A stretch of 64,000 bases of DNA from Pantoea sp. BAV 3049 (GTDB lineage: Bacteria; Pseudomonadota; Gammaproteobacteria; Enterobacterales; Enterobacteriaceae): contig NZ_WHOY01000031.1 in assembly GCF_009765445.1 (NCBI RefSeq), forward strand, positions 1,631,007 to 1,695,006, in the 5' to 3' direction. Below, in pieces: positions 22,221-31,809 of this stretch (position 1 is the first letter of the stretch; the number at the start of each line of letters is the position of its first letter). The position numbers were made by a program, and so were the translations under genes. The notes under the pieces are model-generated. The model was not told the DNA's origin, ran no database searches, and saw only the letters and a program-made list of their open reading frames with translations.

Positions 22221-22305
22221 GCCGAAGTGGCGAAATCGGTAGACGCAGTTGATTCAAAATCAACCGTAGAAATACGTGCCGGTTCGAGTCCGGCCTTCGG
22301 CACCA
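22221..22305 (+). tRNA. leuX: tRNA-Leu (anticodon CAA)
   Basis: An 85-base class II tRNA with 7-bp acceptor stem GCCGAAG/CTTCGGC, T-loop GGTTCGAGTCC and encoded CCA end. The anticodon arm GTTGA-TTCAAAA-TCAAC places CAA at the anticodon. It corresponds to E. coli leuX, a well-known integration hot spot (for example UPEC PAI II and intB next to leuX). The P4-type integrase gene begins 199 bases downstream. Confidence 0.97.
22281..22305 (+). other. putative left attachment site in the tRNA 3' end
   Basis: P4-type integrases recombine at the T-arm/acceptor 3' end of tRNA genes. The integrase gene lies immediately downstream in the usual orientation, so this stretch is the expected att core. I could not find a second copy of it in the window, so the site is inferred from position alone. 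Confidence 0.35.
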
Positions 22306-22318
22306 TCGGAACATCAAT

Positions 22319-22342
22319 AGACGTCAACGGACGTCTTTTTTT
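22319..22342 (+). terminator. terminator of leuX
   Basis: AGACGTC (22319-22325), a 4-base loop, and GACGTCT (22330-22336) are followed by six further T residues. It lies 13 bases after the tRNA. Confidence 0.8.
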
Positions 22343-22503
22343 GTGCCTGAAATCCAGTATCTGCAAGGCTTTCCCCGCTTTTTCACTCAACCTAAGTCAA
22401 CCTGATTCAATCAACATCAACTTACTGATGCGGGTACAACTGCGGGTATACCCCGGTTCGATAATGTTTGTACCCACACAGAACCCTTGAAAGGATACTC
22501 AAC

Positions 22504-23769
22504 ATGGCTCTGAGTGATGTGAAGGTTCGTTCGGCAAAGCCGGAAGCAAAAGCCTATAAGCTGACTGACGGTGACGGCATGGTATTGCTGGTTCACCCTA
22601 ACGGTTCTAAATACTGGCGACTTCGTTATCGCTTCGGCGGTAAAGAAAAGATGCTGGCGTTGGGAAAATATCCCGATGTCTCGCTGGCGGATGCCAGGGC
22701 ACGGCGGGATGAAGCCCGTAAGCTGTTAGCTAATGGTGTCGATCCCATTGAGAACAAGAAAGCTGTTAAGGTAGAACAAGAGCAGGAAGCGATAACGTTT
22801 GAAGTGGTTGCCAGAGACTGGCACGCCAGCAATCAGAAGTGGTCTGCATCGCATAGTGCTCGTGTATTGAAAAGCCTTGAAGATAATCTCTTTGCTGCCA
22901 TTGGAAAGCGGAACATTACGGAGCTTAAGACTCGGGATCTGCTTGTACCCATCAAAGCAGTCGAGTTGTCCGGACGTCTTGAAGTTGCGGCTCGTTTGCA
23001 ACAGCGAACTACCGCGATTATGCGCTATGCCGTTCAGAGTGGCTTAATCGATTACAACCCCGCGCAAGAAATTGCCGGTGCGGTTGCTACGGCAAAAAGA
23101 CAGCATCGTGCTGCGCTCGAACTCAATCGCATTCCTGAACTACTTCATCGTATTGATCATTACTCCGGCAGGCCGTTAACCCGATTGGCTGTTGAACTCA
23201 CTTTGTTGGTTTTTATCCGTTCAAGCGAGCTGCGTTTTGCCCGCTGGTCAGAAATAGATTTTGAAACGGCTATGTGGACGATTCCGGGAGAGCGTGAGCC
23301 GCTGGAAGGTGTTAAACATTCTCAGCGAGGTTCGAAGATGCGGACACCTCACCTTGTTCCTTTGTCGCGGCAGGCGTTAGCCATTTTGGAAAAGATCAAA
23401 AGTATGAGTGGAAACCGTGAGCTGATCTTCATTGGTGATCACGATCCGCGTAAACCCATGAGTGAGAACACGGTGAACAAGGCTCTGAGAGTGATGGGCT
23501 ATGACACAAAAACGGAAGTCTGTGGGCATGGTTTCAGAACGATGGCGTGTAGCTCTTTGATTGAATCAGGCTTGTGGTCGAGGGATGCGGTAGAGCGGCA
23601 GATGAGTCACCAGGAACGTAACTCTGTACGGGCGGCTTACATCCATAAGGCGGAGCATCTGGGGGAGCGCAGGTTGATGCTGCAGTGGTGGGCGGATTAT
23701 TTGGATGCCAATATACGGGAATTTATCTCTCCCTTTGACTATGCCAAAACTAACAACCCATTGAGATGA
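22504..23769 (+). CDS. P4-type tyrosine recombinase/integrase
   Basis: A 421-residue protein. The ATG at 22504 is chosen (AAAGGATACTCAAC upstream); it gives MALSDVKVRSAKPEAKAYKL, the usual start of the DUF4102 arm-binding domain. The catalytic domain shows the first Arg in FIRSSELRFARW, HGFR (H-x-x-R) near residue 343, and the nucleophilic Tyr in RAAYIHKAEHL near 380. All catalytic residues are present, so the enzyme may be active. It integrates DNA at tRNA genes; its location 3' of leuX identifies the likely attB. Confidence 0.95.
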   Translation: MALSDVKVRSAKPEAKAYKLTDGDGMVLLVHPNGSKYWRLRYRFGGKEKMLALGKYPDVSLADARARRDEARKLLANGVDPIENKKAVKVEQEQEAITFEVVARDWHASNQKWSASHSARVLKSLEDNLFAAIGKRNITELKTRDLLVPIKAVELSGRLEVAARLQQRTTAIMRYAVQSGLIDYNPAQEIAGAVATAKRQHRAALELNRIPELLHRIDHYSGRPLTRLAVELTLLVFIRSSELRFARWSEIDFETAMWTIPGEREPLEGVKHSQRGSKMRTPHLVPLSRQALAILEKIKSMSGNRELIFIGDHDPRKPMSENTVNKALRVMGYDTKTEVCGHGFRTMACSSLIESGLWSRDAVERQMSHQERNSVRAAYIHKAEHLGERRLMLQWWADYLDANIREFISPFDYAKTNNPLR

Positions 23770-23840
23770 TTTGGAACGAACCACTTCATCAATATCCATT
23801 TTAAATAAGACACTTCCACCAAGGGAAACAAACATACCTT

Positions 23841-23882
23841 AAATCGCTGGGATATTCATAATGATGTATATCCCGGCGATTT
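23841..23882 (+). terminator. long stem-loop downstream of the integrase gene
   Basis: AAATCGCTGGGATAT (23841-23855) pairs with ATATCCCGGCGATTT (23868-23882) over 15 bp with one G-U pair and a 12-base loop. A/T-rich arms at the base give a bidirectional terminator-like shape. The rest of the 305-base stretch 23770-24074 shows no gene; a second inverted repeat (GAGGCGCAG at 24028-24036 with CTGCGCCTC at 24049-24057) lies just after the hsdS stop and lacks a T tract. Confidence 0.55.
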
Positions 23883-24074
23883 ACTTAACCGGATTGACTG
23901 TCTAATCATAGTGAAAAGTAAGATCTTTGATGATGGTTATAGGTCGTTGGGTGTTGTAACAATAAGTACCGGTAAATGTGGGTGATATCCGATCAGAAAT
24001 CGATGGCAAGGTTTGGTTGTGGTGAGTGAGGCGCAGTATGGATCTGGGCTGCGCCTCGCAAAACACGTTGGGGA

Positions 24075-25226
24075 TTATTTGACCGTGACCTGTCCGTTCA
24101 TAAGCAGGGGGAGGAGCCAGTCTCGGAGTTTGATTAGATCCTGATTTTCAAGGCTACGTGTAAAAATCATTTTATTGTATTCTGAAACAATACCGTCATA
24201 CCGTTTCAGTAATTCGGGTTCTGGGCAAACGACTTGCAGTGAATGTAAATCATCTTTCGTCATGGAGCCAAATGTTGTTCCCTCCGCATTTCGACGATCA
24301 AATACCTGTTTGAAATACTTCATCACGTAGAATAAAAATCCATCTGAGCCGCTTTTGCTGTTTAATGCCGCAAGCCCTCGCCCAATACAACAATCGGCAT
24401 TGGCAATATTCATATCACCAACCGGCGCACGAACGCTGAGTAAAATGTCACCTTTTTTCGCCATTCTGGCAGGTGATATTGTGTACTGCCGTGGCGTTGG
24501 GAAAAGCCAACCAAAGTCCGTTGAACCCTGGAAAAATAGCGTTCCGATTCCATCTTCGTTATAAGACTCCCCTGCTGGAGACTGCCCCATTGTGATATTC
24601 GCTATTTGAGACAGCGTTTGGACTGTCCATCCCGCAGGGATTTCTCGTTTCAGCTTTGCATTATACTCCATCTTACCGCCGGAGACTTTATAAGGCTTTC
24701 CGTTGCCATCAGGGAAATCAAACTGCACAAACCAGTAGTCGTACAGCATCTTCGCCATCGCTTCCAGTTCGGAGTTGATTCGGTTGTTAAGTGCGATTTT
24801 TTTATCCATTATCTTTAAAATTTTTGAAACTGTCGACTGTTCAGATTCAACAAGATCTCGTAATGAAATGCTGGTCAAAATCGGCATAGTCAGAAACTTT
24901 GTTTGCGACCCCTGCGCTTTTTCTCGCAGCCGCTTTAGTTCAAGCTTTAAAGCATAATAAATATAATCAATATCATAACCAGGTTTAGCTGTAAGCACGT
25001 AGGTTCGCTGATATGCATTAAACTTTCCTTGATACCTGCTTACGTGAAAATTACCCCTTGCATTATTACCAGCAATAAGTACCACATCACCATCAAATGC
25101 ATAGTGATCGATTTTTTCTGGGAACTCAGCGCACGTAAAAAATGGATAATCACCATCTTTCATTGCCCGATTTGCATCAAGTTTACCTGTTCTAATATTA
25201 CAGGCATCGCCAATAGTTTTAACCAT
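24075..25226 (-). CDS. hsdS: type I restriction-modification specificity subunit
   Basis: A 383-residue HsdS. Two target-recognition domains are separated by a central conserved helix (KIMDKKIALNNRINSELEAM) and followed by a second one at the C-terminus (EYNKMIFTRSLENQDLIKLRD). The inter-TRD phrase YDYWFVQFDFPDGNGKPYK is characteristic of the family. It dictates the bipartite DNA target; the sequence recognised cannot be read off. Its ATG overlaps the end of hsdM by 8 bases, so expression is coupled. Confidence 0.93.
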   Translation of the reverse strand: MVKTIGDACNIRTGKLDANRAMKDGDYPFFTCAEFPEKIDHYAFDGDVVLIAGNNARGNFHVSRYQGKFNAYQRTYVLTAKPGYDIDYIYYALKLELKRLREKAQGSQTKFLTMPILTSISLRDLVESEQSTVSKILKIMDKKIALNNRINSELEAMAKMLYDYWFVQFDFPDGNGKPYKVSGGKMEYNAKLKREIPAGWTVQTLSQIANITMGQSPAGESYNEDGIGTLFFQGSTDFGWLFPTPRQYTISPARMAKKGDILLSVRAPVGDMNIANADCCIGRGLAALNSKSGSDGFLFYVMKYFKQVFDRRNAEGTTFGSMTKDDLHSLQVVCPEPELLKRYDGIVSEYNKMIFTRSLENQDLIKLRDWLLPLLMNGQVTVK

Positions 25227-26856
25227 GGTAATTTAGCCCAGCCATCTGCTTCTTAATTTCTTCTTCCAGCTCGCGCGACTGGCTAAACAAACTCTCCAGA
25301 TTTTCCGTAAACCCTTTCATCTTCGCGGCAAACTGTTCCGGTGTCATATCGGTGTATTCAATTTTCACATCAAAATACTGCCCGGCGCTGAATGAGTAAT
25401 TTTTCGCAGTGATATCGTCATAGCTGACCACCACCGAGAAATCCTCTTCGCTCCACTTGTTGTTAAACACTTCACAGATACGCTGCTCTTCTTCTTCCGT
25501 CAGTACCGTTTTCTGGTTTTTGCCGTCTTTGACTTTTTCACCTAAATTCGAGGCGTCGATCAGCACCACTTTCTCTTTGTTGCTGGCATCAATAAACAGG
25601 ATCGACACGTTGGTTCCGGTAGTGGCGAAGATATTCGACGGCATGGAAACCACGCCCGCCAGCATCCTGTTTTTCACCAGATGTTCGCGAATCCCTTTAT
25701 CAATACCCGACTGCGCGGTGATAAAACCAGTTGGGACCACGACCGCCGCCTTGCCACCCGGTTTCAGCGAGAAAATGATGTGTTGCAGGAACAACTGGTA
25801 AATCGCCATTTTGTCTTTGGCGGCTTTGGGTACTTTCGGTATCCCGGCAAAGAAGCGTTGCTGGTTTTCCTTGCTGTCCAGCGCGTCGCGGAAGTCGCTG
25901 AAATCCATCTTGAACGGCGGGTTGGATACGATGTAGTCAAAGCGTTTCAGCGCGCTGCCGTCTCTATGGAACGGGTGCAAAATGGTGTTGCCCTGGATAA
26001 CGTTGGGGATCGAATGCACCAGATTGTTGAGGATCAGGTTCAGGCGCAGCAGGCTGGAGGATTTCTGCGAGATGTCCTGCGCGAAGATGCTGCAACGATC
26101 TTCCCCGATGGCGTGCGCCACGTTCATCAACAGCGTGCCGGAACCGGCGGACGGGTCGTAACAGCTTACGTTACGCACGACGCCCTGCTGTGCTTTAGGT
26201 ACCAGAATTTCCGCCATGATGCGCGCCACGGCGTGGGGGGTGTAGTATTCCGCGTATTTGCCGCCGGAGTTGCTGTTGTAGTCTTTGATCAGGTATTCAA
26301 AGATGGTGGCGTAGAAGTCGAATTTCTGCGTGAAGATGCGTTCAAAGCTGAAATCGGCCAGTTTGTTGATAATGGCGCGGCAGAAGTCGTCGCGCTTTGA
26401 TTCGTCGGCGATGTACTGGCTGAGGCGTTCAAACAGCACCACTTTCGCGCCGCCGTCGGTTTTGACCGCGAAGACGTCGTTGTTGGTGGCGGCGATGTCC
26501 ATCAGGGTGTCGTCAAAGGTGGTGGCGAAATTGGCCTCATTTTGACGGTTGTATAAATACTGAATGAAGTGATGCGGTTTCAGACGGGCTGTGTCGGCGC
26601 TCATTTTCAGTTGCAGTTTATCCCGCTGTTCTTCGCTCATCTGATTGAGCGCGACTTCCCATTTTTCGGCGCTGGCGATGCTTTTATCCACCTTTTTAGC
26701 TTCAAAGGCGAATTTGTCGTTCAGGAATTTGTACAGGAATGCCTGAGTGATGATTTTGAATTCATTACCGTCGTTACCCAGACCGTAGTTCGCACAGATG
26801 CTTTTCAGGCTGTCGATCAGGGTTTTGGTTTTGTCTCTAAATTCTAGTTCTACCAC
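25219..26856 (-). CDS. hsdM: type I restriction-modification DNA methyltransferase subunit
   Basis: A 545-residue N6-adenine methyltransferase. The N-terminal HsdM helical domain (1-160) is followed by AdoMet motif I, DPSAGSGTLL (234-243), and catalytic motif IV, NPPF (312-315). With HsdS it methylates the target site; with HsdR it forms the restriction complex. It overlaps hsdR by 7 bases and hsdS by 8, so R-M-S form one tightly packed operon on the minus strand. All motifs look intact. Confidence 0.96.
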   Translation of the reverse strand: MVELEFRDKTKTLIDSLKSICANYGLGNDGNEFKIITQAFLYKFLNDKFAFEAKKVDKSIASAEKWEVALNQMSEEQRDKLQLKMSADTARLKPHHFIQYLYNRQNEANFATTFDDTLMDIAATNNDVFAVKTDGGAKVVLFERLSQYIADESKRDDFCRAIINKLADFSFERIFTQKFDFYATIFEYLIKDYNSNSGGKYAEYYTPHAVARIMAEILVPKAQQGVVRNVSCYDPSAGSGTLLMNVAHAIGEDRCSIFAQDISQKSSSLLRLNLILNNLVHSIPNVIQGNTILHPFHRDGSALKRFDYIVSNPPFKMDFSDFRDALDSKENQQRFFAGIPKVPKAAKDKMAIYQLFLQHIIFSLKPGGKAAVVVPTGFITAQSGIDKGIREHLVKNRMLAGVVSMPSNIFATTGTNVSILFIDASNKEKVVLIDASNLGEKVKDGKNQKTVLTEEEEQRICEVFNNKWSEEDFSVVVSYDDITAKNYSFSAGQYFDVKIEYTDMTPEQFAAKMKGFTENLESLFSQSRELEEEIKKQMAGLNYHG

Positions 26857-29800
26857 GTACGTGCTCCGGTATTAAATTCGTTCAGGTATTCCGCCACAAT
26901 CAGGCGGTTGATGTCGCCAGCCGCTTTTGCGCTGAGGGTGATGTGCTGCTGTTGTTCAAAGTGGTCAAGCACAGATGACACAATCTGGCGCTCAAAATAG
27001 CTTTCATTGTTCAGTATCTGGCTGTTGTTCAGCACTTTTTCATCCGCATCCAGCTTAACGCCGAGCAGTGCTTCGAAGATTTTACGCTCCGGCTCGCTCA
27101 GGCCGCCGCGCTCGCGCAGGCGTTTGTGGGTACGCGCGTATTTCACATCGCCCTTGTATTTCTGGCGTAGCAGGTTGTTCTGGCGGTTCAGCTCTTTTAT
27201 GCGGTCATGAATTTTATTGAGTGTGCCGATATTCGCAACCATTTCTTCTTGGGTGACTTCACTAAGCTTCTTTTTCTTGAACAGGCGCTCCAGTTCATCT
27301 TTCAGGCTGACGAACTGCGGGTCCTGCTGGTCGAAGTTAGCAGCCAGCGCCTCACGGGTACGTCGCAGCGTCTCTTTCAGTTCGTCAGCCAGCACCAGCT
27401 CTTCTTCACCCACTTTGTGGAATTCAAAGATCACTTCTTCCAGCGCCCGGTTAAGCAGGCCGGATAAATCAACACCCTGTTCCAGATCTTCTTTCAGGTT
27501 GAGTAAGTCGAGGCGGTGGCAGGCTTCGCGATAGAGGATGTTGAGTTTATTGAAGTCCAGCGCCTGGAGAAACTCCGTGTTGCCCTGGAGGCGGATCAGG
27601 TTGTACAGGCTGCGGGCGTCGGCCAGCGCGTTTTTCAACGCCAGCGCGGTTTCCCGATCCTGAATCTGGTTTATCTGGTCCGTGAAGATTTCTGCGTTTT
27701 CTGTATCGAAGCTGAATAGAACGTCTTTGATATGCTCTATTTCTTCACGGATCTCTTCCGCCGATTTGAACAGGCGGGAGTAGTGCTCCATTTCGTCGCC
27801 CAGTTCGGCTTGTAGCTCTTCGAAGTAGGCTTTGTTGGTGGCGTCAAATTCCTGGCGGATATCGGCGAAGTCCACCACATAGCCGTAGCGGAAGTGGTTG
27901 TAGGTTCGGTTGACGCGGGTCAGCGCCTGGAGCAGGTTGTGCTTTCTGATCACCCGACCGAGGTAGAGTTTTTTCAGCCGTTTGGCATCAAACCCGGTGA
28001 GCAGCATGTTGTAGACGAATAGCAGGTCAATCTCGCCCGCTTTGAATTGCTCCACCCACTCTTTACGTTCCTGCTTGCTGCCAATGTCGTGCAGGATTAG
28101 GGCGGCGCGTTTGATTTTGCGTGTTTCTTTGGCGTGGATCTGATAAACGGCAGCGGGTTCTGCGGCCTGTAATACAGGCATTTCGTCGGTGACGGTGGGC
28201 GATTCGACGTAGTCGGCGTTGAACAATTCAAACATCTGTTTGGCCTGTTCAGAACTGTCACATATCACCATGCCGCCGATGGTGTCATCATTCAGCGCGC
28301 CCCGGCTTTTGGCAAAGTCGGTGACGATGTAGTTCAGCATCGGTTTGACGAAGCTGGGGTGGGCGTAAATGTATTTGCGATCAACATCGCCCATTCTGAC
28401 TTCCACCTCTTTTAGCGCCTGTTGCAGGATCATCCGGTAGTTGGTGGCGATTTCTTCGCGGATCAGGCGCAGCGTGTAGCCATCGGCAATGGAGGCGTTG
28501 TAGTAGTATTTGTGGATGTAGTCGCCGAAGATATCACGGGAGTTGTAGTCCGTTCCCAGCAGCGGCGTGCCGGTCAGGCCAATTTTGATGGCGTTGGTAT
28601 CCGACTGGCTTAAGTTCGCCAGGAAGCTCCCTTTAGGGTTATAGCTGCGGTGGACTTCATCGAGGAAGTACACGCGCTGGATGCTGATGTCGTAGTCTTT
28701 GGTGGTGACGACGTCCGGGTCATCGCGGAATTTCTGGATGTTGACGACGGTGATTTCCGCTTTGCCGTGGTGATTGTGCAGCGCCTGCGTCGCTTTGATA
28801 TCGCGAGTGAAAGCTTCGCGGGAGTCGATAAGGTGAACGATTAAGCCACGGGCGGTGAACTCGCGCTGCGCCTGCTGGAGAAGATCAAGACGATCGACAA
28901 TAAAGTAGAATTTCGGGATCACCTGCTGGTTCTGGAAGTAATCCGTCAGGAAGCGCACGTTGTAGTAAGCCAGTGCGGTTTTCCCGCTGCCCTGAGTGTG
29001 CCAGATGATGCCTTTTTTCACACCCGCGTTCAGTTTGCGCTCAATCGCTTTGGTGGCGAAGAGCTGCGGGTAGCGCATGATGTGTTTCTGGATGCCGCCG
29101 GGTTCGGCGACGTACACCAGCGCATAGCGCAGGATAAATGCCAGCCGATCGCGGCTTAACAGCGCGGTGCAGAGGCGGTTGGTCGGGCGGTTGTGATCTT
29201 TATTGGTCTGAAATTCTGGGTTGGTGCGGATTACTTCCAGGTTGTTGTCTTTCAGGAGGGCGATTTCGGTTTCTTCTGGCAGTGGTTTCAGTAACGCCGT
29301 CAGGTTGAAGAGTTCTTCTTCGCGAAAGTAGTTGAATACCGGGTTGCTGTAAGAGCTGCTGGCGTAGAAAGCCCCCTGAATCGGCTCCGGGTCGCTGTCG
29401 TCATACTCCATGTTGTTGGAGAAGATCATGAACTGGGTGATATTGGCGAAGCGTTTGAATTTTGGGTTCTTAAAGCGTTCGTTGATGCGGTTGCGTTCTG
29501 CGACTATACCTTCGCGGTTGTTGGGTTTTTTTACTTCGATAAAGATCAGTGGCATGCCATTGATCAGTAGCGTGATGTCCGGGCGGAACTCTTCATCGCC
29601 GTTTTCGCAGGTTAGTTCGGTGACGACATGGAAGCTGTTGTTGTTGAAGTTATCGAAGTCTATCAGTTTGGTGCCGGAACGGTCGCTGAGTTTTTCGAAG
29701 AAGGCGCGGCCCAGGTCGTCGTTGTCGAGAAGCAGCGTGAGGTCTTTTAACAGGCGCCCGATGTCGTCGGGCGCAATTCCGGGGTTAATTCTGCCAACTG

Positions 29801-29936
29801 CAGCGGTGAAAAGGTCAGGAAAGATGTTGGTTTCTTTGTCCCAGTGTTGTTCTTTCAGAGACAGGTAGCGGTAGCCCAGCCGTATCAGGTGGAGGATGAC
29901 GGGGATTTTTACCCGGGTGTCTTCGGTGAATTTCAT
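26850..29936 (-). CDS. hsdR: type I restriction endonuclease subunit R
   Basis: A 1028-residue protein. The N-terminal PD-(D/E)xK nuclease is Asp120, Glu134 and Lys136 (RPDITLLI and FIEVKKP). Motor motifs are Walker A GSGKT at 316-320, the DEAD-box variant DEVH at 426-429, motif III GLTGTP, and motif VI QALTRVNRTY. A C-terminal helical domain rich in Glu/Leu contacts the methylase core. It cleaves unmodified DNA after ATP-driven translocation. It is the first gene of the operon; its promoter should lie just upstream of 29936. No lesion seen. Confidence 0.96.
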   Translation of the reverse strand: MKFTEDTRVKIPVILHLIRLGYRYLSLKEQHWDKETNIFPDLFTAAVGRINPGIAPDDIGRLLKDLTLLLDNDDLGRAFFEKLSDRSGTKLIDFDNFNNNSFHVVTELTCENGDEEFRPDITLLINGMPLIFIEVKKPNNREGIVAERNRINERFKNPKFKRFANITQFMIFSNNMEYDDSDPEPIQGAFYASSSYSNPVFNYFREEELFNLTALLKPLPEETEIALLKDNNLEVIRTNPEFQTNKDHNRPTNRLCTALLSRDRLAFILRYALVYVAEPGGIQKHIMRYPQLFATKAIERKLNAGVKKGIIWHTQGSGKTALAYYNVRFLTDYFQNQQVIPKFYFIVDRLDLLQQAQREFTARGLIVHLIDSREAFTRDIKATQALHNHHGKAEITVVNIQKFRDDPDVVTTKDYDISIQRVYFLDEVHRSYNPKGSFLANLSQSDTNAIKIGLTGTPLLGTDYNSRDIFGDYIHKYYYNASIADGYTLRLIREEIATNYRMILQQALKEVEVRMGDVDRKYIYAHPSFVKPMLNYIVTDFAKSRGALNDDTIGGMVICDSSEQAKQMFELFNADYVESPTVTDEMPVLQAAEPAAVYQIHAKETRKIKRAALILHDIGSKQERKEWVEQFKAGEIDLLFVYNMLLTGFDAKRLKKLYLGRVIRKHNLLQALTRVNRTYNHFRYGYVVDFADIRQEFDATNKAYFEELQAELGDEMEHYSRLFKSAEEIREEIEHIKDVLFSFDTENAEIFTDQINQIQDRETALALKNALADARSLYNLIRLQGNTEFLQALDFNKLNILYREACHRLDLLNLKEDLEQGVDLSGLLNRALEEVIFEFHKVGEEELVLADELKETLRRTREALAANFDQQDPQFVSLKDELERLFKKKKLSEVTQEEMVANIGTLNKIHDRIKELNRQNNLLRQKYKGDVKYARTHKRLRERGGLSEPERKIFEALLGVKLDADEKVLNNSQILNNESYFERQIVSSVLDHFEQQQHITLSAKAAGDINRLIVAEYLNEFNTGARTW

Positions 29937-30603
29937 CGTGTTCCCTGTTTTTGGTATTTATCACGTCTCAGGCCATGCAGCGCCCCATAATCCCAGAACG
30001 GCTGGCAGTAATGTCTATTCAATTGATTTCTATGTTACACGTTCTCTGTTAACTGCCCGAGTACATTTTTCGCGCTTTACTCGAAATGATAATCGCCATG
30101 ACAGACTCTGAAATTTATCGCGAAAATCATGAGTAGTTGTAAAGTTGCGTATTCCGCTTTGAACGATCATGTTTTCACTTGGAACATCGATCAGCTGTTC
30201 GCCGGAAATCAACGTTCATCTCAGATCCGAATACGCGGCTCAGATAGAAGAACAGCAGTCTGTTCCGGTTCTGCACAATTCTCTCAAATAACTGGTGAAG
30301 TCACAGATAGTGCAGACTAAAGCTCTGCATGGCACGAACCTTAAGAGCGGTGAAACCATCCACGAAGATCACTCAACTTGCGAATAGGGGTTGTGGTGGA
30401 TCAGTAATTTAGGACGCTCAGGCAGTACATCTCTACCCACTAGCGGGCAAGCTGAATCGTTATCAGTCCCAGCTACTATGCATCATTAACATGTGACGTC
30501 TCCCGAACCACACCTAGCGTGAGACAGTAGATAGCGAATGTTGACGCAATAACTTGCCCATCCGCAACCAAACTCCAGTTTGGAAGAGCAGTGACTGAAA
30601 ATA
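29937..30603. other. 667-base gap between hsdR and the WYL gene, no gene seen
   Basis: All frames are short and none has a convincing ribosome site or recognisable motif. The upstream end should carry the hsdRMS promoter. The remainder separates two defence modules and may be decayed sequence from an earlier cargo gene. Confidence 0.5.
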
Positions 30604-31521
30604 TTACTCTTCAAACAACTTCTCCAGGCATTTAACTTCTTGTAAAGCTTCTTTATTCAGGACATCAAAGTACAACCAACCATTATTGTTATTTCCAGTT
30701 AGATCTATTTTCCAGTTGGTCTTTACGTACCAGGCCAAAGCAGCGCGACATGTAACAGAATGTACATTACCGCTGATCGAAAACTCACGAGAGATTTTAT
30801 CTACAATCTCAGGTCGAAGATCCTTTTTGAATGCAATGATAAAGGTAACCTCCTCATTCCATTCTCTGTCCGTCAACTCTGCAACCGTCGGCAGTATCGA
30901 TTCCTCTTGCTCAACATCAAAAATTCTCGATAACTTAAAGTTTTTAAACCCACTCAGTTTTGGATCTGAATCGTTTCGATCATAAGCTCTGAAGTACCAG
31001 TTTTTCCGATCTACAAATAATGCTGATGGAAATAGTATCCGTTTGCCATGCTCGCCACTTTCTGAGCCATATGTGCATTTGATCGCATAGCGGCCTTTTA
31101 TTGCCCTGGTGACAACATAGACCTGTTCTTCTTTCAAACGCTCGGGTAGATAAAGCGGGTCTATCTCATCAATCGGCAGCATCGGACGTTTTTGCATCAG
31201 CTCCGAACGAGAGAAACCATACTGGATCAGATTCAGCGCCGTATGAACACTAATCTGCACCAATGGAGTATAGGTACCATGAGAAATAACCGTCCTTTTG
31301 GTTGCCGTATCAATACTACAGTTACCTGGTTTGAGTTCCCGATATAAAGCAAGATCTTTTGAGGCTGCAGCCTGTGCAACTTTGAACTCAGCCATAATTT
31401 CGGACCTGGATATGCTGCCGAGGTAGCGTATACACAAATCGATGTATGCCAGTCGCTCTGCCTGAGGAAGCGAATAAGCTTCAGCAAGCAGTTCCAAATG
31501 AACGTCATGAAATTCCGTCAT
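30604..31521 (-). CDS. WYL-domain transcriptional repressor, CapW/BrxR-like
   Basis: A 305-residue protein with GGAGTG five bases before its ATG. Residues about 25-65 form a winged helix-turn-helix (SISRSEIMAEFKVAQAAASKD). A WYL domain spans 133-203, with RILFPSALFVDRKNWYFRAY and NFKLSRI, closely like the BrxR/CapW pattern of Pro-x-x-Leu-x-x-x-x-x-x-W-x-x-R-A-Y. A C-terminal WCX-like region follows. Proteins of this architecture repress phage-defence operons (CBASS, BREX) until infection and usually sit upstream of and divergent to them. Here the divergent operon encodes a TIR protein. The same architecture also occurs in other regulators, so the ligand and target remain unknown. Confidence 0.8.
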   Translation of the reverse strand: MTEFHDVHLELLAEAYSLPQAERLAYIDLCIRYLGSISRSEIMAEFKVAQAAASKDLALYRELKPGNCSIDTATKRTVISHGTYTPLVQISVHTALNLIQYGFSRSELMQKRPMLPIDEIDPLYLPERLKEEQVYVVTRAIKGRYAIKCTYGSESGEHGKRILFPSALFVDRKNWYFRAYDRNDSDPKLSGFKNFKLSRIFDVEQEESILPTVAELTDREWNEEVTFIIAFKKDLRPEIVDKISREFSISGNVHSVTCRAALAWYVKTNWKIDLTGNNNNGWLYFDVLNKEALQEVKCLEKLFEE

Positions 31522-31696
31522 CGTAACACTCCAATAGATGATACATTAAGTATACGGTTCATTATCACATGTTGATCTACTTCTTGCAATGAGTTAGGAT
31601 TGACACCTGTTGATAAATTGATCATCAGCAGTATCGTCCTGGAGGAATATTTGGATAGAACAATTGTTCTGTATGAGTATTTCTTCTGGAAGGGAT

Positions 31697-31726
31697 GGTG
31701 AAGGTTGTCTGCAAACAACCTTCACC
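31697..31726. promoter_or_regulatory. perfect 12-bp inverted repeat in the divergent promoter region
   Basis: GGTGAAGGTTGT and ACAACCTTCACC are exact reverse complements separated by CTGCAA. Neither strand has a T tract after it, so a terminator is unlikely. It lies midway between the WYL gene and the 31863 operon and is a candidate operator or RNA structure. Confidence 0.5.
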
Positions 31727-31791
31727 AGAAAAACAAAACCTCTGCGGAGGAATAATCCGCCACTTGAGCCCTGCTAATCGCATTTCGAGTA

Positions 31792-31809
31792 TACGTTATT
31801 CACAACGTA
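31792..31809. promoter_or_regulatory. inverted repeat near the start of the TIR operon
   Basis: TACGTT and AACGTA flank six bases, next to the motif AGTATACG. A second AGTATACG-like copy (31548-31556 region) lies beside the WYL gene start. The position, about 55 bases before the ATG at 31863, suits an operator for the WYL repressor. Confidence 0.35.

Noticed and set aside
30030-30320. Two small frames (60 and 63 codons) on opposite strands in the hsdR-WYL gap
   Set aside because: They overlap each other, lack ribosome sites and have no recognisable sequence.
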